From the NCBI GenBank assembly GCA_002720865.1, contig PBIO01000023.1, forward strand, positions 1 to 32,973: a stretch of DNA of 32,973 nucleotides, written 5' to 3'. Numbering within the stretch: position 1 is the stretch's first letter; every line of letters begins with the position of its first letter. This document shows, in pieces, positions 18,201 through 24,760 of the stretch. A program made the translations under genes and the position numbers. The notes below the pieces were generated by a model that did not search any database, was not told where the DNA came from, and saw only the letters and a program-made list of their open reading frames with translations. Origin of the DNA: Halobacteriovorax sp. Lineage in GTDB: Bacteria; Bdellovibrionota; Bacteriovoracia; Bacteriovoracales; Bacteriovoracaceae.

Positions 18201-18932
18201 AAAGCCGTAGTCAATGGAGCCCAGAAATCCCAGTTCACTCCGGGTGCTACCCGAAGACCTATCTGGTGGAATCATCCGGTAGGTCAGATGGTTTTTCAGT
18301 TTAAGAATTATGCCCTTGGGCAGACTCGATTTTTGTCGGATCAAATTTTCAGGGAAGCTTACAACGGTAATTATAAACCTTTAGCTTATCTAGCATCGGT
18401 CTATCCTGTAGCTGGAGAATTTGTTAAGGATTTTAGAAGTTTCGTTTATCAAAAAGAGCGAGATCCTGATAATGGTATGGCACAACTTTATCAAAACTTC
18501 CTTGCTGTTGGAGGTTGGGGAGTAGCAACTGATATTGTAAGTGCTTCTTTTTTTGGACGCTTAAAAGAATTGTTGTTAGGTCCATCAATTACTGACATGA
18601 TGGATGTTGCTCAAGCCATCATTAGCGGAAAGCCCCATGTCCTTGTTAGTATGACAGAACGACAGCCACTCTTTAAAGCGACAAAAAGTTCGGTAAATTT
18701 CCTCACCGGAACTGCTGCGTACACAAAAAGAGGGTACGAAAGTTGGAGAGAAGAGGACGACAAAATCGATTACTGGAATGAAAACTTCCAGACAGATTAT
18801 ATTAATGAGAATGAAGTACGGGAAACTATACCGGAATTGATTCCGGGGAATGATTTCTCACAGGTTAGTCAGCCGCCTAAATCTTTTAATGAACTAATTC
18901 GTGAACGTAACAAGTTAATTAAGTCCGTATAA
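15255..18932 (+). CDS. Giant internal virion protein, 1225 residues
   Basis: This is the largest protein of the window, in the position usually taken by the biggest ejection protein (T7 gp16 is 1318 residues). The N-terminus is acidic (MADDFTYDFDLDDDDG). Residues about 70-110 and 210-240 are Gly/Ala-rich and hydrophobic (PVIIGSITGFGVGSAAV; LLTTAISGTFGGALLG) and could insert into membranes. The rest is largely helical and basic, ending with QFKNYALGQTRFLSDQIF and a segment around FLAVGGWGVATDIVSASFFG. I see no lytic transglycosylase motif that I can place with confidence. The role in DNA ejection is inferred from size, order and hydrophobic segments. A large polyvalent phage protein of other function is possible. 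Confidence 0.5.
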   Translation: MADDFTYDFDLDDDDGNFLESFGGGLYTGVLKDPLVGPAVSEISSLLGFSDEEQQIFTEGLRNSTSRNIGEFIGEWSPVIIGSITGFGVGSAAVRGAAGILGKSALKAGATSATTGLRGQFARQAIINQAKRPDAQAIKKLDAAVRRRIDAPEDSLKFVQQYDKFYNELKGKYIPGINFKVPGAVRAMEIAGGAIGEGAFMGAHEFSREYDIDEATKAALLTTAISGTFGGALLGIGKALHTGGDFAESELKKDPRFLAAAKLLYEKVAEPEKASLASIKTKIDNVLGIDRQLENIEGLTGKVGYKYKEGETVKLGWGTVKREGDFTTYQFKSGTKIVVQGNDHLHDISFAGKKGSKNWISDKGKIRPEVEKDIAIAASDSGVSQFIRGTSAGKDDQFRRYMEITEGLLDVPSPAINLAKGIRDRAIWKKAQEKFPGIHQRSEFHAEVERLVAETGKLRREAIAIKSNLRQLYKTLVTHTDSSILYSRGTPKDFNAVTGWLRNILTKIAITPESYEGKMGVILSNVIRGWKSAEADHLVGRSYIQSKLTEIQVAMGKAANIGVSKTGRQARGRLGLTKDNQKLWAELFNARESLHGEQAVKDLLTKRGIKSEESHKAVLDQFTKLEKFLKEIYKPLQQLGGGKIMGLDELMQNGTSFYVPKVLRELGDARLKKLAVSMDSDYAEFINREIGKGFNRYGSVDNNRKIKGTLLENLSGDNPLPFISDPWQANYMYLVGANRRYAYASRFGMMSAGRNTDKVIAGIKQAAMKEGANPQITNTIVDAVFDRTIHDATTKRMSQLFVNSEIASKLTLAVIPNLSQSVNTMMMFGFKNTVSGLFATARRLDSQQIMTALALQDSVYSGLGRASAAEAQFAEDAGSKVLDKMATWADIFADRMLRHTGFTWTEKQNRLIAGHAAQYTMMETLFKAHAGKLTGRKYLEAKRRMADLGINLDEAVVKFDGVLRSPNYDPDTPSKFISDMAKKAVVNGAQKSQFTPGATRRPIWWNHPVGQMVFQFKNYALGQTRFLSDQIFREAYNGNYKPLAYLASVYPVAGEFVKDFRSFVYQKERDPDNGMAQLYQNFLAVGGWGVATDIVSASFFGRLKELLLGPSITDMMDVAQAIISGKPHVLVSMTERQPLFKATKSSVNFLTGTAAYTKRGYESWREEDDKIDYWNENFQTDYINENEVRETIPELIPGNDFSQVSQPPKSFNELIRERNKLIKSV

Positions 18933-18942
18933 AGGCAGTAAA

Positions 18943-19305
18943 ATGGCCGCACCTTTTGAAGCAGAAGAGTTTGTAAAGTGGCTCTCCTCTATGAAGAAGT
19001 TCCTTCTTATGTTGGAGGTTCCCGATGAGCCCGAGGTTCCTGTTGACGGGGATCTTCAGCCGCTTCCCCAGGAGGAAATGGTAGAGCAGGACGACCGTCC
19101 GGTTTTTAAGTTGATGGAATTGGACGGGGAAACTCCCAACGATGCCCGGATGGACATGTTGAATAATCTGCTGAATGATGTGAATGGGCTGTTGAGAAAG
19201 AAGAAGCGGCGACGTATGGGTCCAAGAGAAGCTTCTCATCGTGGAAGTAATTTGCAGAGTGAAGTTTATCCTGGGATTGAATCTATGGGTGGAGTTGATC
19301 TTTAG
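18943..19305 (+). CDS. Small acidic protein, unknown
   Basis: The 120-residue product has an N-terminal helix (EAEEFVKWLSSMKKFLLML), an acidic Pro-rich stretch (DEPEVPVDGDLQPLPQEEM) and a basic patch (RKKKRRRMGPR, about residues 85-98). AAAGG lies seven bases before ATG. The stop overlaps the GTG start of the next gene (TAGTG). The helix, acidic linker and basic tail could suit a small binding or scaffold-type protein; no family recognised. Confidence 0.5.
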   Translation: MAAPFEAEEFVKWLSSMKKFLLMLEVPDEPEVPVDGDLQPLPQEEMVEQDDRPVFKLMELDGETPNDARMDMLNNLLNDVNGLLRKKKRRRMGPREASHRGSNLQSEVYPGIESMGGVDL

Positions 19306-19793
19306 TGGCTGAACCTTTTCAAATTGATGCGCCTTTGATGGGTCCCTGGTTTGGTAGATGGGGACATGGGCGTAGTACGCCGGATGAACCGATTAAGTCT
19401 TCAGATAAGCAATCAGTTAAGCCGCAAACCGCAGTAGATCCACATATGCCAATTAGAGAGTTTGAACTTGCCAAAGATTCTGAGTTGTTAACGAATCTTT
19501 TGAATGAGCTAGAAACAAACAAATTAAATGCTCAGGTTAAAGACTCTAGACTTGATCAGCTTATCAATTCAGGCATGACTTTTAAAGAAGGTAAAAAGTG
19601 GAACAAGAGCGGGAACATCGCAAAAGGGAAAGATAAAAGAGGAGAAAAGTTTAATCTTGGACGTATTACCGATGAAGATCTTTCTAATTTAATGAATATC
19701 GAACTAGGTAATTTTAGAAACGCAAACACTGGTGAATGGGGGCAAATCTCTGGACCTCCTCCAAACATTCTTGACCAACTAAAAGGGTACTAA
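19305..19793 (+). CDS. Hypothetical protein, 162 residues
   Basis: The product starts at GTG 19305, sharing a base with the previous stop. It opens with Pro, Gly and Trp-rich sequence (PLMGPWFGRWGHG), then a charged helical middle (LAKDSELLTNLLNELETN) and a basic segment (KEGKKWNKSGNIAKGKDKRG). No signal peptide or membrane helix. It sits after the presumed ejection genes and before the ATP-grasp-like gene. Function not recognised. Confidence 0.45.
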   Translation: MAEPFQIDAPLMGPWFGRWGHGRSTPDEPIKSSDKQSVKPQTAVDPHMPIREFELAKDSELLTNLLNELETNKLNAQVKDSRLDQLINSGMTFKEGKKWNKSGNIAKGKDKRGEKFNLGRITDEDLSNLMNIELGNFRNANTGEWGQISGPPPNILDQLKGY

Positions 19794-19800
19794 ATAAAAA

Positions 19801-20811
19801 GTGGAATACCTACTAATCTCTCATCGTCATGGTTTGATGCCGCTAGCGCATCGACTTAACCTGAGCGGCGAGCAGACAAATCTAATTGTCTGGAAGCATC
19901 GGTTTGAAAAAGCATGGGGCGGCAGTCTGGACCAAGTCATCCGAGGATCTAAAGGAGAGATTCGTCGGGAGACTCTGGACCTTATCGGTGAACAAGTCCG
20001 CGAGGGTCAGGTGACTCTGATTACGGATGTGCCGTTGGAGAAGTTGGGACTTGAGCCGGGTGACGGCAACATCTACGGGGGGCTGGAAGGTTCCGAGAAA
20101 CCGCTCAGCGCGCTGCGGATCGGCGGTTGGTTCGATGGGAGCAAGGTGCAGTCGCCGCATCTGCTTGTTGCGGACATGGGGGCGTGGCCCGGTGGAATGG
20201 GGCCGGACACCTTGGGTGGACTGACGCTGGTATTTCCTAACGCTGCGGTTGTTAGGGAGTTCATGGAACCGCAGTTGGAAGTGATGTCGTTGCAGTTTCA
20301 GGAGAAGGGTTTCCGTGGCCTGTTCTCTGTTGGTTTGTCCCCGTCTGAGGATGGGTTTGTTGAGTTTGATCGAATGGAAGGTGGCTGGGGCTCCCTGCAT
20401 ACCTATGCTTTTTTGAGCGAATTGGAGAACTTTCCTGCACTGTTGGAAGGAAGCGAGGTTTGCCAATTTACAGGAGGAGTTAAGTACGTTACTGTAGTTC
20501 CAGTGACTATTCCCCCATGGCCTAATCAGGGTAAAGCCCTAGAGGTTGAAATTGGTGGGCTTACGCCAACACTTACTGGAAAAGCTTTCTGGTTTGACGT
20601 GTGTATGAATGGTCAACTTAAAACTGCGGGCTTAGACGGATTTATTGCAGTTGCCAGAGGTGCAGCCGGGAATTATGAACTGGCTAAAGCTAGGGCACTT
20701 GAGATTGCCGCCAAGCTGGACGTTCCTGAAAAACAGTTCCGACCAGATGTTGGGGTTAATATACCCCTGGTTATATCTACGTTGGAACAACAGTTTGGGA
20801 TTGTCATTTGA
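19801..20811 (+). CDS. PurD-like ATP-grasp protein, shortened
   Basis: This 336-residue protein resembles phosphoribosylamine-glycine ligase (PurD). The N-terminus MEYLLISHRHGLMPLAHRL matches the PurD opening. The motifs PGGMG (near residue 125), a SVGLSPSEDGFVEFDR segment (near 185, like the GLMLT-x-G-x-x-x-EFN segment of PurD) and the C-terminal FRPDVG (like YRxDIG) also fit. Cellular PurD has about 425 residues and a Lys/Gly-rich ATP-binding loop (KADGLAAGKG-type) that I cannot find here; the region between residues 60 and 110 is much shorter than in PurD. It may therefore be inactive or have another activity. The start is GTG. Coupling to the phosphoesterase downstream suggests a shared pathway. 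Confidence 0.6.
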   Translation: MEYLLISHRHGLMPLAHRLNLSGEQTNLIVWKHRFEKAWGGSLDQVIRGSKGEIRRETLDLIGEQVREGQVTLITDVPLEKLGLEPGDGNIYGGLEGSEKPLSALRIGGWFDGSKVQSPHLLVADMGAWPGGMGPDTLGGLTLVFPNAAVVREFMEPQLEVMSLQFQEKGFRGLFSVGLSPSEDGFVEFDRMEGGWGSLHTYAFLSELENFPALLEGSEVCQFTGGVKYVTVVPVTIPPWPNQGKALEVEIGGLTPTLTGKAFWFDVCMNGQLKTAGLDGFIAVARGAAGNYELAKARALEIAAKLDVPEKQFRPDVGVNIPLVISTLEQQFGIVI

Positions 20812-20820
20812 TCAGGCGCA

Positions 20821-21720
20821 TTGACTAAGGTTACTTCCAAACATCTCGATTCCGAGATCAATCAGGCTGAGGACTTTGCCGAGCGCACTAAGCTGCGTAT
20901 AAAAGAGGGTTTTGAGGCGAAGCCTTTACGTAGAATGAAAAAGCCACGAGTGAAGCCTGAACTTCACATGGTGATTGGTGACTCGCATGCTCATCCAGAT
21001 GAGCCGAACAATCGGTATCTGTGGGCGGGTAGGTTAGCGGCTGATCGTAGACCTGATGTAGTTGTTGACATCGGAGATAGTGCTGATCTGCCCAGTCTGT
21101 TTGGCTACGATCAAGGAGCAAAGGGTCCCTTGTTTGAAGGACGGGCGTACTGGCGCGATGTAGATGCGTACATTGATGCAAAGACTCAGTTTAACTTGGG
21201 CCTAGAGGGTTTTTCACCCAGATTGGTTAAGTGCGACGGCAACCATGAAGATAGAATTCGTAGACTGTTGGAATCGGATCCTAGATTTGCCGGGGTAATT
21301 GGCCCGCATAATCTAATGGATAAAGAGTTAGGCTGGGAGCGGCATGAGTTTTTAGAAATTGTCGAAATCTCTGGAGTTGGATACAGTCACTATTATAAAG
21401 CTAGAGCTAGCCAGCGCCCTGTGTCTGGAGTTGTACAGACAAGGTCTGTAATTCAGTCCAGGCCGGGGAGCTTTTGTAGGGTCTTCGGACATACCCATGT
21501 TTATCAATACTATGAGACGAGCGATGGTTCGTCTTCTGGTAGGAAAATATCCAGCATTAACTGTGGTTGTTATTTCGGTCGAGATAGTGCAGGGCACAAT
21601 TGGGCTGGCGACGATGTGAACCACTGGCGGGCTGGGATTTTGATGCTACGGGTATTCGATGGTCAGGTTATTGGGCATGAGTGGATTTCTTTAGAAGAGA
21701 TTCACGATAAGTACGGGTGA
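20821..21720 (+). CDS. Calcineurin-type metallophosphoesterase
   Basis: This 299-residue protein carries the full metal-binding set of the calcineurin-like superfamily: GDSHAH (53-58), GDSAD (85-89), GNHEDR (140-145) and GHTH (223-226). These residues hold two divalent metal ions that activate water to cleave phosphate esters; substrates in the family range from nucleic acid ends to cyclic nucleotides. An extra N-terminal basic helix (residues 20-45) precedes the catalytic domain. The start is TTG 20821, with AGG a few bases upstream. It follows the ATP-grasp-like gene after nine bases and is the last plus-strand gene, overlapping the convergent gene by 53 bases. Substrate unknown. Confidence 0.85.
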   Translation: MTKVTSKHLDSEINQAEDFAERTKLRIKEGFEAKPLRRMKKPRVKPELHMVIGDSHAHPDEPNNRYLWAGRLAADRRPDVVVDIGDSADLPSLFGYDQGAKGPLFEGRAYWRDVDAYIDAKTQFNLGLEGFSPRLVKCDGNHEDRIRRLLESDPRFAGVIGPHNLMDKELGWERHEFLEIVEISGVGYSHYYKARASQRPVSGVVQTRSVIQSRPGSFCRVFGHTHVYQYYETSDGSSSGRKISSINCGCYFGRDSAGHNWAGDDVNHWRAGILMLRVFDGQVIGHEWISLEEIHDKYG

Positions 21721-21922
21721 GTCTTTCTATTTGTTCCGGGGTTTTTCCTGACAGGTCTGGAGTTGGACAAGTTGTGGGCTTTTTTAGATGGCTATAGTAG
21801 TCTATACCACAACCTGTGCATTTTAGATTATCACTGAACTTGTGCCAACTGGCTGAAGGGTGACAGTCGCAGGTTGTGTAGTTGTAGAAAGTTCTTTTGA
21901 GTCGGGGCTTTTTACTGGGCAT
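21668..21922 (-). CDS. Small zinc-finger-like protein
   Basis: The 84-residue product contains a CDCH pair and a later CTGC motif (about residues 18-40: CDCHPSASWH, then LKCTGCG), which could form a zinc site. The rest is basic and helical. I chose ATG 21922 because it overlaps the upstream stop as TAATG; a TTG at 21937 would add five residues. The 3' end runs 53 bases into the convergent phosphoesterase gene. Small CxC/CxxC proteins are frequent in phage early regions; the role is unknown. Confidence 0.5.
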   Translation of the reverse strand: MPSKKPRLKRTFYNYTTCDCHPSASWHKFSDNLKCTGCGIDYYSHLKKPTTCPTPDLSGKTPEQIERLTRTYRESLLKKSTHAQ

Positions 21923-22341
21923 TAGTTCATATGCCAAGCGTTTTCCCAGGCCCGCTCAATTCTACCTAAGACTAGGTAGAACTCATCATCGTGTTCTTCT
22001 CTTTCTAGTTCTATGTTTAAGTGACGCCAAGTATGGGCATGTGCCCATTCATGTAGGAGTGTTTCAATTTTCTCATGGAGCGGTAGATTAGAGTGGATCT
22101 GTATGAGCATTTTTCCATTTTCACAGCTACATTGCCCGAAGATTGGAAATTTAATTCCCTCTTGGGTGTAAGCTAATCGGTTAGTTTGAGATAGTTTATA
22201 TGGATACGGTGAGGGGAAGTTTCTACTGAGCCACTCCGAAATGTCCAACAGCCTGCCACGGTGAACTAATAGCTCTTCGCGTGTCCATTTGTAGTGGAAG
22301 AAGTGTTCAGCACGGGATATTTTTTCGGCGAGAGTTAGCAT
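21922..22341 (-). CDS. SprT-like zinc metalloprotein
   Basis: The 139-residue protein contains HEWAH at residues 97-101, the HExxH zinc-binding motif of metallopeptidases, followed by HDDEFY (117-122), which can supply the third ligand. The pattern LLHEWAHAHTW with a later H-x-x-E-F resembles SprT-like proteins found in phages and bacteria. Upstream residues include a CSC pair (71-73). GGAGA lies four bases before ATG. The start codon also overlaps the stop of an eight-codon open frame with a strong ribosome-binding site. Substrate unknown: a DNA-protein crosslink or host-protein target would fit the wider family. Confidence 0.7.
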   Translation of the reverse strand: MLTLAEKISRAEHFFHYKWTREELLVHRGRLLDISEWLSRNFPSPYPYKLSQTNRLAYTQEGIKFPIFGQCSCENGKMLIQIHSNLPLHEKIETLLHEWAHAHTWRHLNIELEREEHDDEFYLVLGRIERAWENAWHMN

Positions 22342-22367
22342 TAAGTCTCCGGGTAGGGTGTCTTCAT
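22341..22367 (-). CDS. Eight-codon mini open frame, possible translational coupler
   Basis: ATG at 22367 is preceded by AAGGAG with ideal spacing, the best ribosome-binding site in this stretch. The frame reads MKTPYPET and stops with TAA, which overlaps the ATG of the SprT-like gene as TAATG. Such an arrangement can load ribosomes on a short cistron and hand them to the next one. The peptide itself is probably not functional. No product has been shown, so this remains a proposal. Confidence 0.4.
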   Translation of the reverse strand: MKTPYPET

Positions 22368-22380
22368 TTTTTCTCCTTTT

Positions 22381-22773
22381 TTACCAATACTTAGAGGGTA
22401 ACTTTACTTTACCTGCGGTGCCATGAGGCTGGTACTCTAGGTGCAGGTGATCAGATTCTAGAATAACGTCCCAATCTGGACCTAGAGCATCTTTCAGGTT
22501 GTTTGCCCAATCACGAGCATCCCCCGTATGGGGTAAGTCACGGATACGAATATCCCAGGCACGTCCCAAATAGTGAAGTGAGTCTGCTTTGTGGTTGCCA
22601 TCTGATTGGGAGGTTACCGTTAGGGTGCCTCCATCTGGACAAGTTAGCGCGGCGACAAAAAGAGCATGAGGCATGGGGTGCTGGAGAGATTCTAGATCTA
22701 AGGTTACTCCGGGTTTAAATTTAATTTTTGTCTTCATTTTTAGTGCCTTAGAATGTAAATCAAAAGTAACCAT
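22381..22773 (-). CDS. M15-family peptidase, probable endolysin
   Basis: The 130-residue product carries the zinc-peptidase M15 signature: S65-x-H67-x-x-G-x-A-x-D74 and, near the C-terminus, an ESDHLH segment (106-111) with H109 and H111. Enzymes of this family (VanY, phage endolysins) cut peptide crosslinks of peptidoglycan. Size and lack of a signal peptide suit a holin-dependent phage endolysin. The start at 22773 overlaps the previous stop (TAATG); an internal ATG at 22737 with AAGG upstream is a real alternative and would remove 12 residues. The gene lies in the early-type minus block, about 16 kb from the spanin-like pair. Confidence 0.8.
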   Translation of the reverse strand: MVTFDLHSKALKMKTKIKFKPGVTLDLESLQHPMPHALFVAALTCPDGGTLTVTSQSDGNHKADSLHYLGRAWDIRIRDLPHTGDARDWANNLKDALGPDWDVILESDHLHLEYQPHGTAGKVKLPSKYW

Positions 22774-23162
22774 TAATTTTTGTCTTCTTTTGTTCTGTTG
22801 TCCTGACCACCGGCAACAGGGCTGGCAGCTTTCCTCTCCAGGTCAGATAGCCTGACGTATAGAATGAATGCCCAGCCTACAATATCTAGAGCTTCTTCTT
22901 GGATTTCTTGAATGAGCCCGATGGGACTCATGTCAAAGCTATCATCTCCGTATTCTTCGTGACCTTGGCGCAGTCTGTTTTGCAGCAGTGTTGCAAAGTG
23001 TGGCCATTCTTTTTCCCATCTTGCTTCATAATCTGGAAATAGTTTTAGTTGTTTTGGTTCTGGATTAAACTTCGGGGTACCCTTACGGGTCGTAACTTCT
23101 TCTGGGTTTTTGTAGTAATGGAAAGTGAAAAACTTCCTCATCATCTTGTGCAAGAGTTGCAT
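22773..23162 (-). CDS. MazG-like nucleotide pyrophosphohydrolase
   Basis: This 129-residue protein contains the all-helical MazG-type core in residues about 60-110: RLRQGHEEYGDDSF, then EIQEEALDIVGWA, which holds the E-x-x-E-E-x-x-D metal-binding pattern (E86, E89, E90, D93). MazG-like enzymes hydrolyse nucleoside triphosphates to monophosphates, and in phages they may adjust nucleotide pools or alarmone levels. The N-terminal 50 residues are basic and unrelated. It overlaps the upstream helicase-like gene by 22 bases and the next gene by a TAATG. A copy of the 16-base hairpin repeat seen near 28.1 kb lies within its coding sequence. Confidence 0.7.
   Translation of the reverse strand: MQLLHKMMRKFFTFHYYKNPEEVTTRKGTPKFNPEPKQLKLFPDYEARWEKEWPHFATLLQNRLRQGHEEYGDDSFDMSPIGLIQEIQEEALDIVGWAFILYVRLSDLERKAASPVAGGQDNRTKEDKN
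23078..23093 (-). repeat. Hairpin repeat copy 1, within MazG-like gene
   Basis: On the minus strand the sequence is ACGACCCGTAAGGGTA, where ACCC and GGGT pair around a GTAA loop, a GNRA-type tetraloop in RNA. Two further copies lie together at 28096-28127; copy 3 there matches all 16 bases. Here it encodes the residues T-R-K-G-T, so coding constraint may also explain it. Confidence 0.5.
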
Positions 23163-24760
23163 TCATGCCCCACAATACGGTAATAGCCTCGCTTCCCCAG
23201 GTCCACTTCTTCGACCATCTCTTGGTCTTTGAGAAGATTAATATGGTACTTGGTTCCGTTGGAGAGCTTTGGGTTGAAGTATTGATGTACCACTCCTCTG
23301 CCGACACATCCACCGTTCTTCTTCAAGTAGTCCACTATCTGGGTTGTCCAATACTTGTTCTTCTTGCCTGAAGCTCGATCCATAAAAACTCGCATGGATT
23401 CTTCTTCAGCTTTGTAGAGCAAGCGGGCCAACTCGACGTGACGTTTGCGGACTCGTAGAGGTGGGAAGTTTCCCTCAGAGATTGCGAGCAGTGTGCTGAT
23501 CTGTAGAGCCATCCACAGGACACGGTTTGAGGTGTTCTCCCTAGCCTCTGTGCCGAATTTAACGTAGGACTGGTACTCACGCTCTACCATTTCTCGGTGG
23601 AACAAGTCCATTTCGTTCTGAGCATCTGGGTCGAGAATGGCAGGGACTTTGAATCCCAGGTCTATGATGTTGTTGATTAGGAAGTCGGCTAGAAATTCTG
23701 CGGCCAGCGGATCGAGAGGCTGGCCATTCATTAGGTTATGCTGGCGGCGACGATCCCAGACGGGATCCCGGTAACACCATAGAATCCGGTCACCCAGCCC
23801 ACCACCTAGGATGTCCATTTCAATTGTGTTCTGCATCCAATCAGGAGCTACGTTAGCCAGGATGCTAAGAGCTAGGTTGTTGAGATCTTCAATGCCGTTT
23901 GCCTTGGTCATCTTCCGGTATCGTTTAGACTCCTTGGCCGAGGTCAGAAAGGGTATCTTCTGAGTGATGTTCCAAACGTCTTTACCGAGGAAGGTCGCCA
24001 TTTCGTCGAGGGGCAGAAACCCTACGGCGTCACGGGTCGGCTCTGAGATCGTCACCAGCCCCTCCTCGTCACGGTCAATGTCCACCTCGACACCTCCGGG
24101 CGGTCGGCCTAGGAAGCTGACGACTGACTCGATGGTGGCATCAGAGGGGATTACATTTAGAAGATTCTCTGAGTCCTGCCCATCTCTAGCTTCTAGTTTG
24201 CTGTTTACTCTTTCGATTAGATAAGATGCTGCGCTAAGGGCTTGGCCTTTTCCTGCGCTTCGGTCGGCTCCCAGTACTGTGTACATGTTCATGTAGACTT
24301 GGGTTCCGGCGGGTACCCAGATACGTCTGCCACATACGAAGCCCAGTAGGGTCATCGCTGACCAGAAGTGGAAAGCTAGCGGAGCATTTCCTCCTCTGGC
24401 CCAGTTCAGGTAGCGACCTAACCACTCGTCCTGACCGGAAGGGTAGATATCTTCACCATCTACGAGGGTATAATCTGCGGTCTTTTGAGGGTTAAACCTT
24501 AGTGCATCGAAGATGTCTTCTGGTTCTAGTTGGATGATTCGGGCAACTGAAAAGCGGGCAGCATCAGCATCTTTGGCCTGAGCTATTCGACTGAGCATTG
24601 GCGCGAGTAGGCTGGTGTATTTGTCCCGATCTTCTTGAGTTAGATCTTTCCAGAGTAGCTTAACGTGGCAGAGCAGTTGGTACTGTAGATAGAAATCTGA
24701 ATGGATATCTGCCTTTTTAAGCATCTCGTGGATATGGTTATGACGGTCGAGAGCTTCCAA
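23141..24760 (-). CDS. DUF3987-type helicase/primase-like ATPase
   Basis: This 539-residue protein has the layout of DUF3987 proteins, which replace or assist replicative helicases in many phages. An N-terminal helical region is followed by a P-loop-like motif at 164-172 (GADRSAGKG). The last residue is Gly where Ser or Thr normally follows Lys, so nucleotide binding may be altered. A Walker B-like segment (VGFLPLDEMATFLGK, with D252 and E253) comes next. The C-terminal 80 residues look like a winged-helix domain (YWTTQIVDYLKKNGG, then GTKYHINLLKDQEMVEE). Start is TTG 24760 with AGAGG eight bases upstream, directly after the polymerase stop. Context supports a replication role. Confidence 0.65.
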   Translation of the reverse strand: MEALDRHNHIHEMLKKADIHSDFYLQYQLLCHVKLLWKDLTQEDRDKYTSLLAPMLSRIAQAKDADAARFSVARIIQLEPEDIFDALRFNPQKTADYTLVDGEDIYPSGQDEWLGRYLNWARGGNAPLAFHFWSAMTLLGFVCGRRIWVPAGTQVYMNMYTVLGADRSAGKGQALSAASYLIERVNSKLEARDGQDSENLLNVIPSDATIESVVSFLGRPPGGVEVDIDRDEEGLVTISEPTRDAVGFLPLDEMATFLGKDVWNITQKIPFLTSAKESKRYRKMTKANGIEDLNNLALSILANVAPDWMQNTIEMDILGGGLGDRILWCYRDPVWDRRRQHNLMNGQPLDPLAAEFLADFLINNIIDLGFKVPAILDPDAQNEMDLFHREMVEREYQSYVKFGTEARENTSNRVLWMALQISTLLAISEGNFPPLRVRKRHVELARLLYKAEEESMRVFMDRASGKKNKYWTTQIVDYLKKNGGCVGRGVVHQYFNPKLSNGTKYHINLLKDQEMVEEVDLGKRGYYRIVGHECNSCTR

